A stretch of 49,617 bases of DNA from CAVURW01 sp963743595. Its GTDB lineage: Bacteria; Verrucomicrobiota; Verrucomicrobiia; Methylacidiphilales; UBA1321. Under the pieces are notes generated by a model. The model saw only the letters and a list, made by a program, of their open reading frames with translations. It did not search any database and had not been told where the DNA came from. Made by a program: the position numbers and the translations under genes. Location of the stretch: NCBI GenBank assembly GCA_963743595.1, contig CAVURW010000080.1:1-49617 (forward strand). Reading direction: 5' to 3'. This document shows, one piece after another, positions 15,422-22,608 of the stretch. The stretch's first letter is position 1, and the number at the start of each line of letters is the position of its first letter.

Positions 15422-16753
15422 TCACTCTGTATAGCCATATTGGTACGTCTGGTGGAGCAGCCAAATGGCACTGATGGCATAAGCCGCGATTGGCAAAAAC
15501 AGGAGGATCTGGACAAGACGCGGTGTAGTCGCCAGCCCGCGTGCGATCGCTAGGCCGAACCACGGTAATGCTGGGTAGAGCATCCGGAAATCGGCGTGGC
15601 AACAGATCGGACGCTGGACAATGAACGAATAGACGGCGGCGACTGCCAACGGCACGATTACTAAAGAGAGTGTGGATATCGATCCGAGTTGCCGAACCAA
15701 ATTATTAGGAATGGCGCGGATCATTCGATAAAGCGTCGAGGCGAAGAAGAGCAGTCCACTGATGGGCAGAAGGAGCCCGGTGATAAAAAGAGGTGTCGTG
15801 GCTTGCGCCAGCGCGAGTGGGTGCGCAAAGACCTGCTCGCCCAGGAGCATGTTTCCGTAGACAAACGTGGGGTACGAGAAGCGGACGCCCGCAGGGGAGC
15901 GCCAGGTACTCGCTTCTGCCGAGTGAATCAGATCGGTGAGATGAAAGCTGAAGAGATAATTCCAGCCGGTATCGGGAATGAATTGAGTCGGATCATTCTT
16001 CATGTGCGTGAGCAGATTTAAGGTGAAGTGGGACCGCCCGATATTGGCGTGAATGAGCGTGAGAGAGAGCCAGAGAGCGAGCCCGAGCGCAGGCACCAGG
16101 AGCCTCTGCGTGAGCAGCCGGAGCCGAGCGACGGGAGCGCACGCCTGCCACGTGCGTAGGAGCGCCCAGGGGATGATCGGCACCAGGCAGAGAGCATTGA
16201 TCTTGGACGAAAGCGCCAGGAGCACCGCAAAGATGAGAAGGCCATAGGCCGAGGGGTTCAGCGGAGAGCGGTTTAACCGGAGCGTGCAGAAAAAGACGTA
16301 GAGCCCCGCCGTGCGGACCATGACATCGTTACCGATGCACGGTGCCGCAAGTACAAACGACGGCGTGAGCGCGATGTAGGTGAAAAAGGCAAAACGACCA
16401 ACAGCACTCGGGATGTATGTGAGCGAGCAGAACGCGATGCAGAGCCCGACCAGATCGATGCAAAGCCCCGCGATGGCGAGCATCGTGTCATTCGCGCGCC
16501 AATCCCAGTTGGAGTGGTAGAGCGGCGAGACCAGCAGGTAGTAGATGGGTTGCTGCCCGAATTCCAAAGAGAGTTCCGGTGGCGGGACGCGCCCGGTCAT
16601 GTGGACGTACCGAACGTACTCAGCGTGATCATCCCGATCGTGCGTGTAATAGGGCCAGTGCCCCCCGATTACACATTCCAGGCGCAGGTAGATGCCCAAA
16701 CATAATATAAGGTGGAGCAGTGGGCGAAACGTGAACGCGAACGAGGTGCGCAT
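15422..16753 (-). CDS. polytopic GT-C-type membrane glycosyltransferase, putative
   Basis: This 443-residue protein has about ten hydrophobic helices. Its first large loop holds THDRDDHAEYVRYVHMTGRV and then FGQQPIYYLL. The acidic pair in the first loop and the later aromatic QPIYY stretch resemble dolichyl/polyprenyl-phosphate-mannose mannosyltransferase-like proteins (GT39/GT83 clan). The assignment rests on topology and this loop only. The frame is open to ATG at 16810, but that would overlap the upstream gene by 50 bp. ATG at 16753 (MRTSFAFTFRPLL) lies 7 bp after that gene's stop and is chosen. It converges with the prepilin gene (24-bp gap). It probably modifies a cell-surface glycan or protein. 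Confidence 0.7.
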   Translation of the reverse strand: MRTSFAFTFRPLLHLILCLGIYLRLECVIGGHWPYYTHDRDDHAEYVRYVHMTGRVPPPELSLEFGQQPIYYLLVSPLYHSNWDWRANDTMLAIAGLCIDLVGLCIAFCSLTYIPSAVGRFAFFTYIALTPSFVLAAPCIGNDVMVRTAGLYVFFCTLRLNRSPLNPSAYGLLIFAVLLALSSKINALCLVPIIPWALLRTWQACAPVARLRLLTQRLLVPALGLALWLSLTLIHANIGRSHFTLNLLTHMKNDPTQFIPDTGWNYLFSFHLTDLIHSAEASTWRSPAGVRFSYPTFVYGNMLLGEQVFAHPLALAQATTPLFITGLLLPISGLLFFASTLYRMIRAIPNNLVRQLGSISTLSLVIVPLAVAAVYSFIVQRPICCHADFRMLYPALPWFGLAIARGLATTPRLVQILLFLPIAAYAISAIWLLHQTYQYGYTE

Positions 16754-16760
16754 GAATGGT

Positions 16761-17213
16761 CTAATTCCATAGATTGCCGCTATCCGGGCCGCTACCGACG
16801 TCTTTTCCATCGACTCGCGACATCGGGTAGTCTTTCCACGGAACTGAGAGCCACAGTTTCTCCTGGAGAATCAGATCTTCACCGAAGGTGGCGACCTTAT
16901 TTCGGAAAAACTCGATCCGGATCATGTCCTCAGGGGAGCGCAGGGAAAACTCAGAGATGCCGGGGATGAGAATCTCCTGGCGCATGGAGTCCTTTAGAAA
17001 GCGCTGAAGGCGTTCCAGAGAAACCTGCATCTCCTTATGACATAAGGCGGGGTGTAAGCCGCTATCCCAGCCGTAGATGGCGATCATGATGACATTCGCG
17101 CCCAAGTATTCCAGCAACACGTCGCTCATGGCCAGCAGACCCGCCCGAAGCTGTTTCGCATCCAGCGCAGCACCGGAGGCGTAATAAGGCTTTTCATCTG
17201 AAGGGCGTTCCAT
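16761..17213 (-). CDS. hypothetical protein, 150 residues
   Basis: No family was recognised. The protein is soluble and mixed alpha/beta in look, with LRAGLLAMSDVLLEYLGANV as a likely helix, IMIAIYGWDSGLHPALCHKE as a loop with a Cys-His pair, and a C-terminal half rich in charged residues (FRNKVATFGEDLILQEKLWL). No signal peptide or membrane helix is visible. It sits directly upstream of the GT-C membrane protein on the same strand and 83 bp downstream of the STAS gene, so the three may form one unit. The length and codon pattern suggest a real gene. Confidence 0.65.
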   Translation of the reverse strand: MERPSDEKPYYASGAALDAKQLRAGLLAMSDVLLEYLGANVIMIAIYGWDSGLHPALCHKEMQVSLERLQRFLKDSMRQEILIPGISEFSLRSPEDMIRIEFFRNKVATFGEDLILQEKLWLSVPWKDYPMSRVDGKDVGSGPDSGNLWN

Positions 17214-17296
17214 ATCAGAGCTGTTTATCCCAAACGCAGGGAGAATGGGAAGTGCGATTTACGGCGGTGCCGAGTATGGCGGAGTACCGAGCCCCC

Positions 17297-17857
17297 TCAC
17301 CGAGACGTAGCGTGCAGATCTTCGCGAAGAAACTTCACCACGTCCTTGAACTTCGGCACATTCCGGGGATCGAAGTCCATGAGCTTTTCGTGTGCGTCTA
17401 GAATCGTGGGACCCGCTTGCTCGCGAGTCAGCGTTCCAGCGGCGATCTCCTCCAGCGAGGCTTCCTTCACCGCAGCACGTGCAGCGATAAGCGCGGGATC
17501 TGTGTGAATCGGTTCGCTTTCCGGGACATTCGGATCTTCAGGAACATCCAAGTAAACGAGACGATCGACACCGAGGTTTCGAATCAGCTCTAAATTTCGG
17601 GCATTTACGTTCAACAGATAAAGCTTCCCCGCGCTTGCCTTCTTGAGCTTGAGCCCGAGATCCAAAATCACACCAATAAAGGTGCTATCGAGATAACTGC
17701 ATGCACTCAGATCGACGGCGAAGGAACACGTTCCTTCCGTTAAAAGTTGTTGATAGAACGACTTGAGACAGCCCGCGTTCTGAAACGAACCCCGACCGAT
17801 CACTCGCACGAGCCCGAGGCCAGCGAGGCGTGCTACCAGAATCCTGGATGTTTCCAC
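17297..17857 (-). CDS. STAS-domain protein (anti-sigma-factor antagonist type)
   Basis: The 186-residue cytoplasmic protein has a STAS domain at about 10-105. It shows the usual strand/helix order and CSFAVDLSACSYLDSTFIGV, in which Ser or Thr of the D-S-T motif is the site phosphorylated by anti-sigma kinases in SpoIIAA-like proteins. NLGVDRLVYL is the last helix and strand. About 80 residues of charged C-terminal extension follow, ending DVVKFLREDLHATSR, longer than simple antagonists. No partner kinase or phosphatase gene is adjacent. The start is GTG at 17857. It is divergent from the membrane protein at 18005 with a 147-bp gap, where promoters for both should lie. It probably acts in a partner-switching pathway; the target is unknown. 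Confidence 0.88.
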   Translation of the reverse strand: METSRILVARLAGLGLVRVIGRGSFQNAGCLKSFYQQLLTEGTCSFAVDLSACSYLDSTFIGVILDLGLKLKKASAGKLYLLNVNARNLELIRNLGVDRLVYLDVPEDPNVPESEPIHTDPALIAARAAVKEASLEEIAAGTLTREQAGPTILDAHEKLMDFDPRNVPKFKDVVKFLREDLHATSR

Positions 17858-18004
17858 GCCTTGGACTATAAGGGTTATGGAATGGTCGTCAACCCTTCTT
17901 ACCGGAGAGAAGTTTCAGCAAAACCGTAAAAAGTGGTATTTCCAGCTTTACCCCGCTTTTGCAGTTGAAGTTATCCGTGAGGGGTTCCAATGTGTTGATA
18001 AGAA

Positions 18005-18499
18005 ATGATTTTTGCTGACATTTTATTCTACTTCTTAATTATTCTGGGGTTTTACCTAGTTTTTATAAGCTATTGGCTGGCTTCCTTTGCCCTTTGCCCC
18101 GCGCTCGTCGAAAGGTGCCGTGAACGGTTCGAGCTCCAACCGGTCAGTTGCGTGTTTATCGGCCTTCTCTCCTCAGCTCCATTCCTCTTGCTCGGTGGCG
18201 GCCTGCTCCGGCTTATGGGCAACGGCATTTTTCAGGGAATCGGCCTCTTATTTCTCTCCACCTTTGCTTTCGGCGCATTTGTCGGTTCGGCCGGGCTCGC
18301 GTTTCAAATCGGTCGCGGCCTGGCTAATCTAAGTGATGAAGGGCAGCGGTGGCGTCAAGTGCTCCGAGGCGGAGTCGTGTTGGGGCTGATGTTCCTCCTG
18401 CCGGTCATCGGATGGTTTTTCACAATGCCTGTGGCGTTTATCGGGGGCTTCGGCGCATTTGTAATGTCTTATGGATTTCGAACACTACAGAAACCTTGA
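18005..18499 (+). CDS. small polytopic membrane protein, unknown
   Basis: The 164-residue protein is mostly hydrophobic with four or five predicted helices: about 8-30 (FYFLIILGFYLVFISYWLAS), 48-68, 75-98, 118-136 and 140-158. A short basic/acidic loop (LVERCRERFE) and a second one (LSDEGQRWRQV) fall between helices. No family was recognised. Its last 29 bases overlap the start of the next gene in another frame, which makes translational coupling likely. That gene encodes a MafI-like immunity-type protein, so the pair could be a small protection module, but this is inference from position only. Confidence 0.75.
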   Translation: MIFADILFYFLIILGFYLVFISYWLASFALCPALVERCRERFELQPVSCVFIGLLSSAPFLLLGGGLLRLMGNGIFQGIGLLFLSTFAFGAFVGSAGLAFQIGRGLANLSDEGQRWRQVLRGGVVLGLMFLLPVIGWFFTMPVAFIGGFGAFVMSYGFRTLQKP

Positions 18500-18755
18500 A
18501 CAGAAACTTACAGCACTTTTAAAACTTCTGGCTGGCGCGCTTAGCTCACTGGATATCCAGAACGTAAAAGAACTTGTTTCCCATGGAGAGTTCGGAATCG
18601 CTTTTGAGATCTGCTGCACCCAACTGGACGAGGCCGAATTTTCCTGTAGTGCGGAAGCCGTAACAGTCATCAAACAGCTCGGCACGATTCTTGATGAACT
18701 CGAACCGTGTTATTACGAAATGATTGAGAGGATCGAAACCAGAAGTAAGACGTAG
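18471..18755 (+). CDS. MafI-like small protein (immunity-protein family), putative
   Basis: The 94-residue soluble protein is mainly helical and acidic. The stretch VKELVSHGEFGIAFEICCTQ followed by LDEAEFSCSAEAVTVIKQLG matches the recalled pattern of MafI-family immunity proteins, in which a helix ends in E-x-G-I-A-x-E-x-L-C-x-Q-L and a second helix follows. MafI proteins neutralise MafB-type secreted toxins in Neisseria, but many family members stand alone with unknown roles. No toxin gene is visible nearby. The gene overlaps the membrane protein gene by 29 bp. It converges with the CsoR-type gene, their stop codons being 2 bp apart. The family call is moderate and the function is inferred. 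Confidence 0.6.
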   Translation: MDFEHYRNLEQKLTALLKLLAGALSSLDIQNVKELVSHGEFGIAFEICCTQLDEAEFSCSAEAVTVIKQLGTILDELEPCYYEMIERIETRSKT

Positions 18756-18757
18756 AC

Positions 18758-19042
18758 TCATTCCACGTAACGCTTCAGCACCAAAAGCAGATCGCGCAGT
18801 TTGCGCTGCGCTTCTTTCGGGTTCGGCGAACCTTCGACACACGATGCTGCATGCTCTTGGATCACCACTTCCGTGAACGATTTGAGCGCCTTACGGACGG
18901 AGATGGCCTGAGTCAGGATCTCCTGAGCCGACATGTCTTGCTCAATCATCGTTTCGATCGAGCGAATTTGCCCCATCATTTTGCGCAGGCGCAATTGTAG
19001 GGCTTTTTTGGAGTCGTCGGGCTGTTCGGTTCGAGTGGCCAT
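18758..19042 (-). CDS. CsoR/RcnR-family metal-sensitive repressor with altered metal site
   Basis: CsoR-type repressors are all-helical DNA-binding proteins that release DNA on binding copper, nickel or other metals, or on thiol modification. The 94 residues show the family core: LQLRLRKMMGQIRSIETMIE, then ILTQAISVRKALKSFTEVVI, then H64-x3-C68, then the C-terminal LRDLLLVLKRYVE. In CsoR the metal site is C36-H61-C65. With a constant offset of three, H and C are kept here, but the first Cys is A39. Copper sensing of the classic kind is therefore doubtful. ATG at 19042 is chosen over the upstream 19135 because the domain starts there. The upstream DNA holds a TATA-flanked C/G tract that may be its own operator. 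No metal exporter gene is adjacent. Confidence 0.85.
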   Translation of the reverse strand: MATRTEQPDDSKKALQLRLRKMMGQIRSIETMIEQDMSAQEILTQAISVRKALKSFTEVVIQEHAASCVEGSPNPKEAQRKLRDLLLVLKRYVE

Positions 19043-19059
19043 GCTTAGATAAGGGTGAA

Positions 19060-19075
19060 GGGTCATGGGGGTATA
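19060..19075. promoter_or_regulatory. possible CsoR-type operator upstream of the repressor gene
   Basis: The sequence GGGTCATGGGGGTATA lies 18 bp before the repressor start. It reads TATACCCCCATGACCC on the gene strand. An uninterrupted G/C tract flanked by A/T is the general form of known CsoR/RcnR operators, and autoregulation is common in the family. There is only one site and the symmetry is imperfect, so this is a suggestion. Confidence 0.3.
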
Positions 19076-19205
19076 GCTCCGATGACCCATGAATGCGAAT
19101 GAAATGTCTTCATACAAAATCGCCGGGCGTTTCATTTACAAAATTCCTTACAATGCGTTCTTGGGAGTTTTTCACCGGCCTGCTAGTTTGAAGTCATAAC
19201 TCCAA

Positions 19206-20609
19206 ATGAGATTGACCTTTTCTCAGTCTGTTCCAAAAAGGATGTCCGTGAATCTGTTTAATTTTTCTTTCGCTCCTCAAACCGACCCTATTTTCAAAAT
19301 TGTTTTTGAGAGCTCTCAACAGATGATGGTGCTGATCGATGGGTCAGGAAGCATCGTCGAGGTTAACCCCGCTGCCGTTGCGTTCAGCAACAAGGATCGT
19401 GCAACACTCGTGGGCCAAGCCTTTTACAAGGTTCTCTGGGTCGGTGACGAAAACGACCGCGAGACCTACACCTCCTCCCTGACGCTGGCTAAAGAAGGCG
19501 ATGAGGTCAGGAAGGACATCGAGGTGATCAGCAACGATCAGCGTCGGGTGATTCTCGATTTCAAGCTCCGTTCGGTGCCGAAACGGCAACCGGACGATCC
19601 CGAGCGAATTATCCTGGAGGTCTCTGATATCACACGCTACCTGGAGTCCAGCCGCACCCTGATGGAAGTGGAGATGCAAAACAAGCGCCTCCAGGAGGAT
19701 CTGCAAGTCTACACAAAACGCGAACAGATGGTTCGGCGTGTGCGAGAAATTGCGGAAACATTGATCGCTTCCTCTGGGGAAATGACGGAGGTCAGCCAGA
19801 ATATGAGTAATGTGGCCAGCCGCACCGCTGACCAGGCCAACTCCGTTTCCGTCGCCGCTGAAGAAGTGAGTAAGAATGTGGAGATCGTCTCCACTGGTGC
19901 GCTGGAGATGACGGCCAGCAACAAGGAAATCTCTAAGAACGCCTCTGAAGGTGCCCGGGTGGCCATGTCTGCCGTGAAAACCGCCGACGCTACCAATGCC
20001 ACGATGACCCGCTTAGGCGAAGGCAGTGCCGAAATCGGAAAGATTACCAAGGTCATTTCCTCCATCGCGCAGCAAACGAATCTGCTCGCCCTGAATGCCA
20101 CGATCGAGGCGGCTCGCGCGGGTGAAGCGGGCAAGGGTTTCGCGGTCGTTGCGCAAGAGGTGAAAGAACTCGCGCGTGAAACGGCAAAAGCGACCGAAGA
20201 CATCGGCTCCAAAATTGAGACAATCCAAAGCGTTACCAAGGGCGCGATGGAAGCGATCTCGCAGATCTCCACGATCATTTACGAGATTTGCGATATCCAA
20301 AACACCATCGCCAGCAGCGTTCTCCAGCAGACCACCACCTCTCAGGAAATCAGCCGGAACGTCTCAGAAGCGGCCCGCGCTAGCTCGGACATCGCCAAGA
20401 ACATTACCGGAGTCGCCTCAGCCGCCACCACCACGCGGCAAGCGGCGACCGATGCCGAGAAATCGGCGCTTCAACTCTCTAAGATCGCGGAAGATCTCCA
20501 GAAGCTCGTCTCAGAAAACACCTCCATCTCGAAAGCTCAGCGACGCATGGTTGCTAAGGAATCCGCCACCGATTTCTCACTGAATGCGGACTTTCTCCCA
20601 GGAGATTAA
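19206..20609 (+). CDS. soluble methyl-accepting chemotaxis protein with PAS sensor
   Basis: The 467-residue receptor has no membrane segment. A PAS domain covers about 28-150 (MMVLIDGSGSIVEVNPAAVA, then ILEVSDITRYLE). A coiled-coil linker and an MCP signalling domain follow, with the highly conserved hairpin tip IAQQTNLLALNATIEAARAG and then GKGFAVVAQEVKELARETA. Long Ala/Ser/Thr-rich helices flank the tip as methylation helices. It would sense an intracellular signal, such as redox state or a ligand in the PAS pocket, and control CheA. No che genes are in the window. The start at 19206 is used; ATG at 19242 (MSVNLFNFSF) is an alternative. The next gene, a dehydrogenase, follows after 17 bp, so they may share a transcript. 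Confidence 0.93.
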   Translation: MRLTFSQSVPKRMSVNLFNFSFAPQTDPIFKIVFESSQQMMVLIDGSGSIVEVNPAAVAFSNKDRATLVGQAFYKVLWVGDENDRETYTSSLTLAKEGDEVRKDIEVISNDQRRVILDFKLRSVPKRQPDDPERIILEVSDITRYLESSRTLMEVEMQNKRLQEDLQVYTKREQMVRRVREIAETLIASSGEMTEVSQNMSNVASRTADQANSVSVAAEEVSKNVEIVSTGALEMTASNKEISKNASEGARVAMSAVKTADATNATMTRLGEGSAEIGKITKVISSIAQQTNLLALNATIEAARAGEAGKGFAVVAQEVKELARETAKATEDIGSKIETIQSVTKGAMEAISQISTIIYEICDIQNTIASSVLQQTTTSQEISRNVSEAARASSDIAKNITGVASAATTTRQAATDAEKSALQLSKIAEDLQKLVSENTSISKAQRRMVAKESATDFSLNADFLPGD

Positions 20610-20626
20610 GCCTCCTTTGATTCATT

Positions 20627-21604
20627 ATGTCGTTTGATTATTCTAAACCTAAAATTGGTTTCGTCGGGGTCGGGAAAATGGGCAGTAATATCGCCCGGCG
20701 ACTGTTTGACCTAAAATACCCCATTTCCTGTGTCAACGATACCCGTCCGCAGATAGCAGCCACCGTTGCCAGTGAACTGGGAGTGGAGCCGGAAGGTTCA
20801 TTGAAAAGTGTCACCGCCCGTTCCGATATTATCTTCACCGTGGTGACGGATGATCAGGCGATGAAGTTGATTTACGAGCGTCCGGTTGACAATCTTCTCA
20901 TGCAAGCAGCGCGTAAAATCTTTATCAATTGCGCGACATTTAGCCCACACGTCCATGTTCGGATCGCCAAGCTGGCCCATGCAGCAGGGGCGGAGGTTCT
21001 CGAAGCGCCGATGGCCTCCTCCATCACGCAGGCTCGTTCCGGGAAGCTTTATCTGATGTGTGCCGGAGATCTCCGACTCTTTGAGCGGCTGGCTCCATTG
21101 TTGGACGATATTTCCATCGCCCGGAAGTTCGTCGGGGATTTCGGTACTGCGCTGAAGGTTAAAGCCCTCGTGAACATGGTCATGAACATCAATACCGCTG
21201 GTCTTGCCGAAGGGCTGGGTCTTGCTTCGGCCATGGGTCTGGACGTGCTGACGGTAAAAGAGGTGTTCGGCCAAGCGGGGGCGGCTTCGCGTGTTCTGAT
21301 CACCGACGGTGATGACATGATCAATCGCGAACACGAAGCTTTTTTCACCGCTGCTCACGCGGCGAAAGACTCTGGTATCGCCCTCGATCTGGCTCGCGAA
21401 AACCATCTCAATGTTCCCATGGCGATTACGGCCAAAAACCAGTACGATAAAGTTCTTAAGTTGGGTCTCGGTCACCTCGATAAATCGGCCGTTTCTGAGC
21501 TGACTTTCCCGGAACGCCACCCCGAGCCGTTCGGGGGCACAAGCGGGGGCGCCAGCGTCGTGAAAGGCCCCACAGCCACAGGGAAAATTCCGTTTATCCG
21601 TTAG
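20627..21604 (+). CDS. NAD(P)-dependent beta-hydroxyacid dehydrogenase (3-hydroxyisobutyrate dehydrogenase family)
   Basis: The 325-residue cytoplasmic oxidoreductase has an N-terminal Rossmann fold with IGFVGVGKMGSNIARRL. The substrate-binding motif is EAPMASSITQARSGKLYLMC, the position of the family's D-A-P-V-S-G-G. The catalytic Lys lies in LKVKALVNMVMNINTAGLAE, and the C-terminal helical domain contains HAAKDSGIALDLARENHLNV. Family members reduce or oxidise short beta-hydroxy acids such as 3-hydroxyisobutyrate, tartronate semialdehyde or succinic semialdehyde. The M-A-S-S variant in place of V-S-G-G makes the substrate uncertain. A C-terminal Gly/Ser-rich tail (FGGTSGGASVV) is added. It lies between the chemotaxis receptor and the PHP gene with short gaps. 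Confidence 0.9.
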   Translation: MSFDYSKPKIGFVGVGKMGSNIARRLFDLKYPISCVNDTRPQIAATVASELGVEPEGSLKSVTARSDIIFTVVTDDQAMKLIYERPVDNLLMQAARKIFINCATFSPHVHVRIAKLAHAAGAEVLEAPMASSITQARSGKLYLMCAGDLRLFERLAPLLDDISIARKFVGDFGTALKVKALVNMVMNINTAGLAEGLGLASAMGLDVLTVKEVFGQAGAASRVLITDGDDMINREHEAFFTAAHAAKDSGIALDLARENHLNVPMAITAKNQYDKVLKLGLGHLDKSAVSELTFPERHPEPFGGTSGGASVVKGPTATGKIPFIR

Positions 21605-21611
21605 CCCTGGT

Positions 21612-22364
21612 ATGAGTCAAAATAGATACAAGGTGGAACTCCACTGCCACTCGATCGGAGACCCCATTGATCGACTCAATTACACCGCCAAACGCGCTGT
21701 CGATGCCGCAGTCGAAAACGGCGTCTCGGTCTTGGCGATCACCTGGCACCGACGCATTTTCGATCAGCCGGAAATTATCGATTACGCCCGGCAGAAAGGA
21801 CTCCTCCTCATCCCTGGCGTGGAAGCGGAAATTCGACGCTCTCATCTGCTGGTCCTCAACGTTCAGCCTGGGGATTTTCGCAATCCCGCCAACATCACCT
21901 GGGACGACGTTCGCGCACTTAAAAAGGTAAAGCCAAACATCTTTGTCATCGCACCGCATCCCTACTACCTGCTGCCTTCATGCCTAGGCACTCGAAAAAT
22001 GAACGCGGGTGTCGACTGCATTGATGCTGTGGAGTGGTGCTATCTGCACCTGCCCCTGCTTCCGTTCTCCTTCACGCCAAACGGTCTCGCCGAGAAATGG
22101 GCCCGGCAAAATAGCAAGCGCATGATCGGCACATCAGACGCCCACAGAGACTACAATATCGGAAGGTTTGGAAGCTTCATTGAGACCGATGCCGAGATCC
22201 CGAAAACACCTGAAGCCTTCTTCCATCAACTCCGCTCAGACACCATCGTTTTTGATCGCGAAGCCATTTCTTTAGCGCGGTTGTTCCGAACTGTATTTGA
22301 CTTCATTTGTCACCTCCCCAAGAACTTGAAATACCTGCTTCAGCCCGTAGAATCGGCTCGCTAA
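21612..22364 (+). CDS. PHP-domain metal-dependent phosphoesterase
   Basis: The 250-residue cytoplasmic protein has the PHP metal-binding motifs in order: YKVELHCHSIGDP near the N-terminus, AITWHRRIF, LIPGVEAEIRRSHLLVLNV, APHPYYLLPS and GTSDAHRDYNIGR. These supply the His, Asp and Glu ligands of a trinuclear site. Relatives hydrolyse small phosphates such as histidinol phosphate or nucleoside 3',5'-bisphosphate. This one resembles the stand-alone PHP proteins of unknown substrate. The C-terminal 45 residues (AISLARLFRTVFDFICHLPK) are basic and hydrophobic. It begins 7 bp after the dehydrogenase stop and probably shares its transcript. Confidence 0.88.
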   Translation: MSQNRYKVELHCHSIGDPIDRLNYTAKRAVDAAVENGVSVLAITWHRRIFDQPEIIDYARQKGLLLIPGVEAEIRRSHLLVLNVQPGDFRNPANITWDDVRALKKVKPNIFVIAPHPYYLLPSCLGTRKMNAGVDCIDAVEWCYLHLPLLPFSFTPNGLAEKWARQNSKRMIGTSDAHRDYNIGRFGSFIETDAEIPKTPEAFFHQLRSDTIVFDREAISLARLFRTVFDFICHLPKNLKYLLQPVESAR

Positions 22365-22608
22365 TCGCTTAGCCGGACAGTGACGCTGGACCGAGAGTTT
22401 TCCGCCTCGAATGACGGTTTTTGAGGCAGAATCTTTCTCTAACAGGGGAGCCCTGAAATGCCTTCTGGCTCTAGGCCCCCACGGGTTAACGAGCGTAGCG
22501 AGGCAAACCTGGGTTTGACGCCACGGAGATCGACCCTGTAAGTGGTCGTCTAATATCAAACGACTGAATCGGCCACCAAAAAAGGTCGGTCGATTGATAA
22601 GTACTTCG
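22365..22608. repeat. intergenic region with PVC-type extragenic repeat remnants
   Basis: No gene is seen in these 244 bp. At 22378-22395 GTGACGCTGGACCGAG recalls the half-site of the inverted repeat at 2868-2890. Then comes a GCCTC/GAGGC hairpin near 22405-22430. From 22448 on, AGCCCTGAAATGCC, then GGCTCTAGGC and CCACGGGTTAACGAGCGTAG, then CAAACCTGGGTTTG, resemble decayed members of the AGCCC...CCTGGGTT extragenic repeats known from planctomycete and verrucomicrobial genomes (from memory). It lies between two converging genes and could also help end transcription. Confidence 0.4.

Noticed and set aside
20798..21520. 240-residue open frame antisense to the dehydrogenase gene
   Set aside because: It is fully inside a gene with clear catalytic motifs on the other strand, and its translation has no domain.
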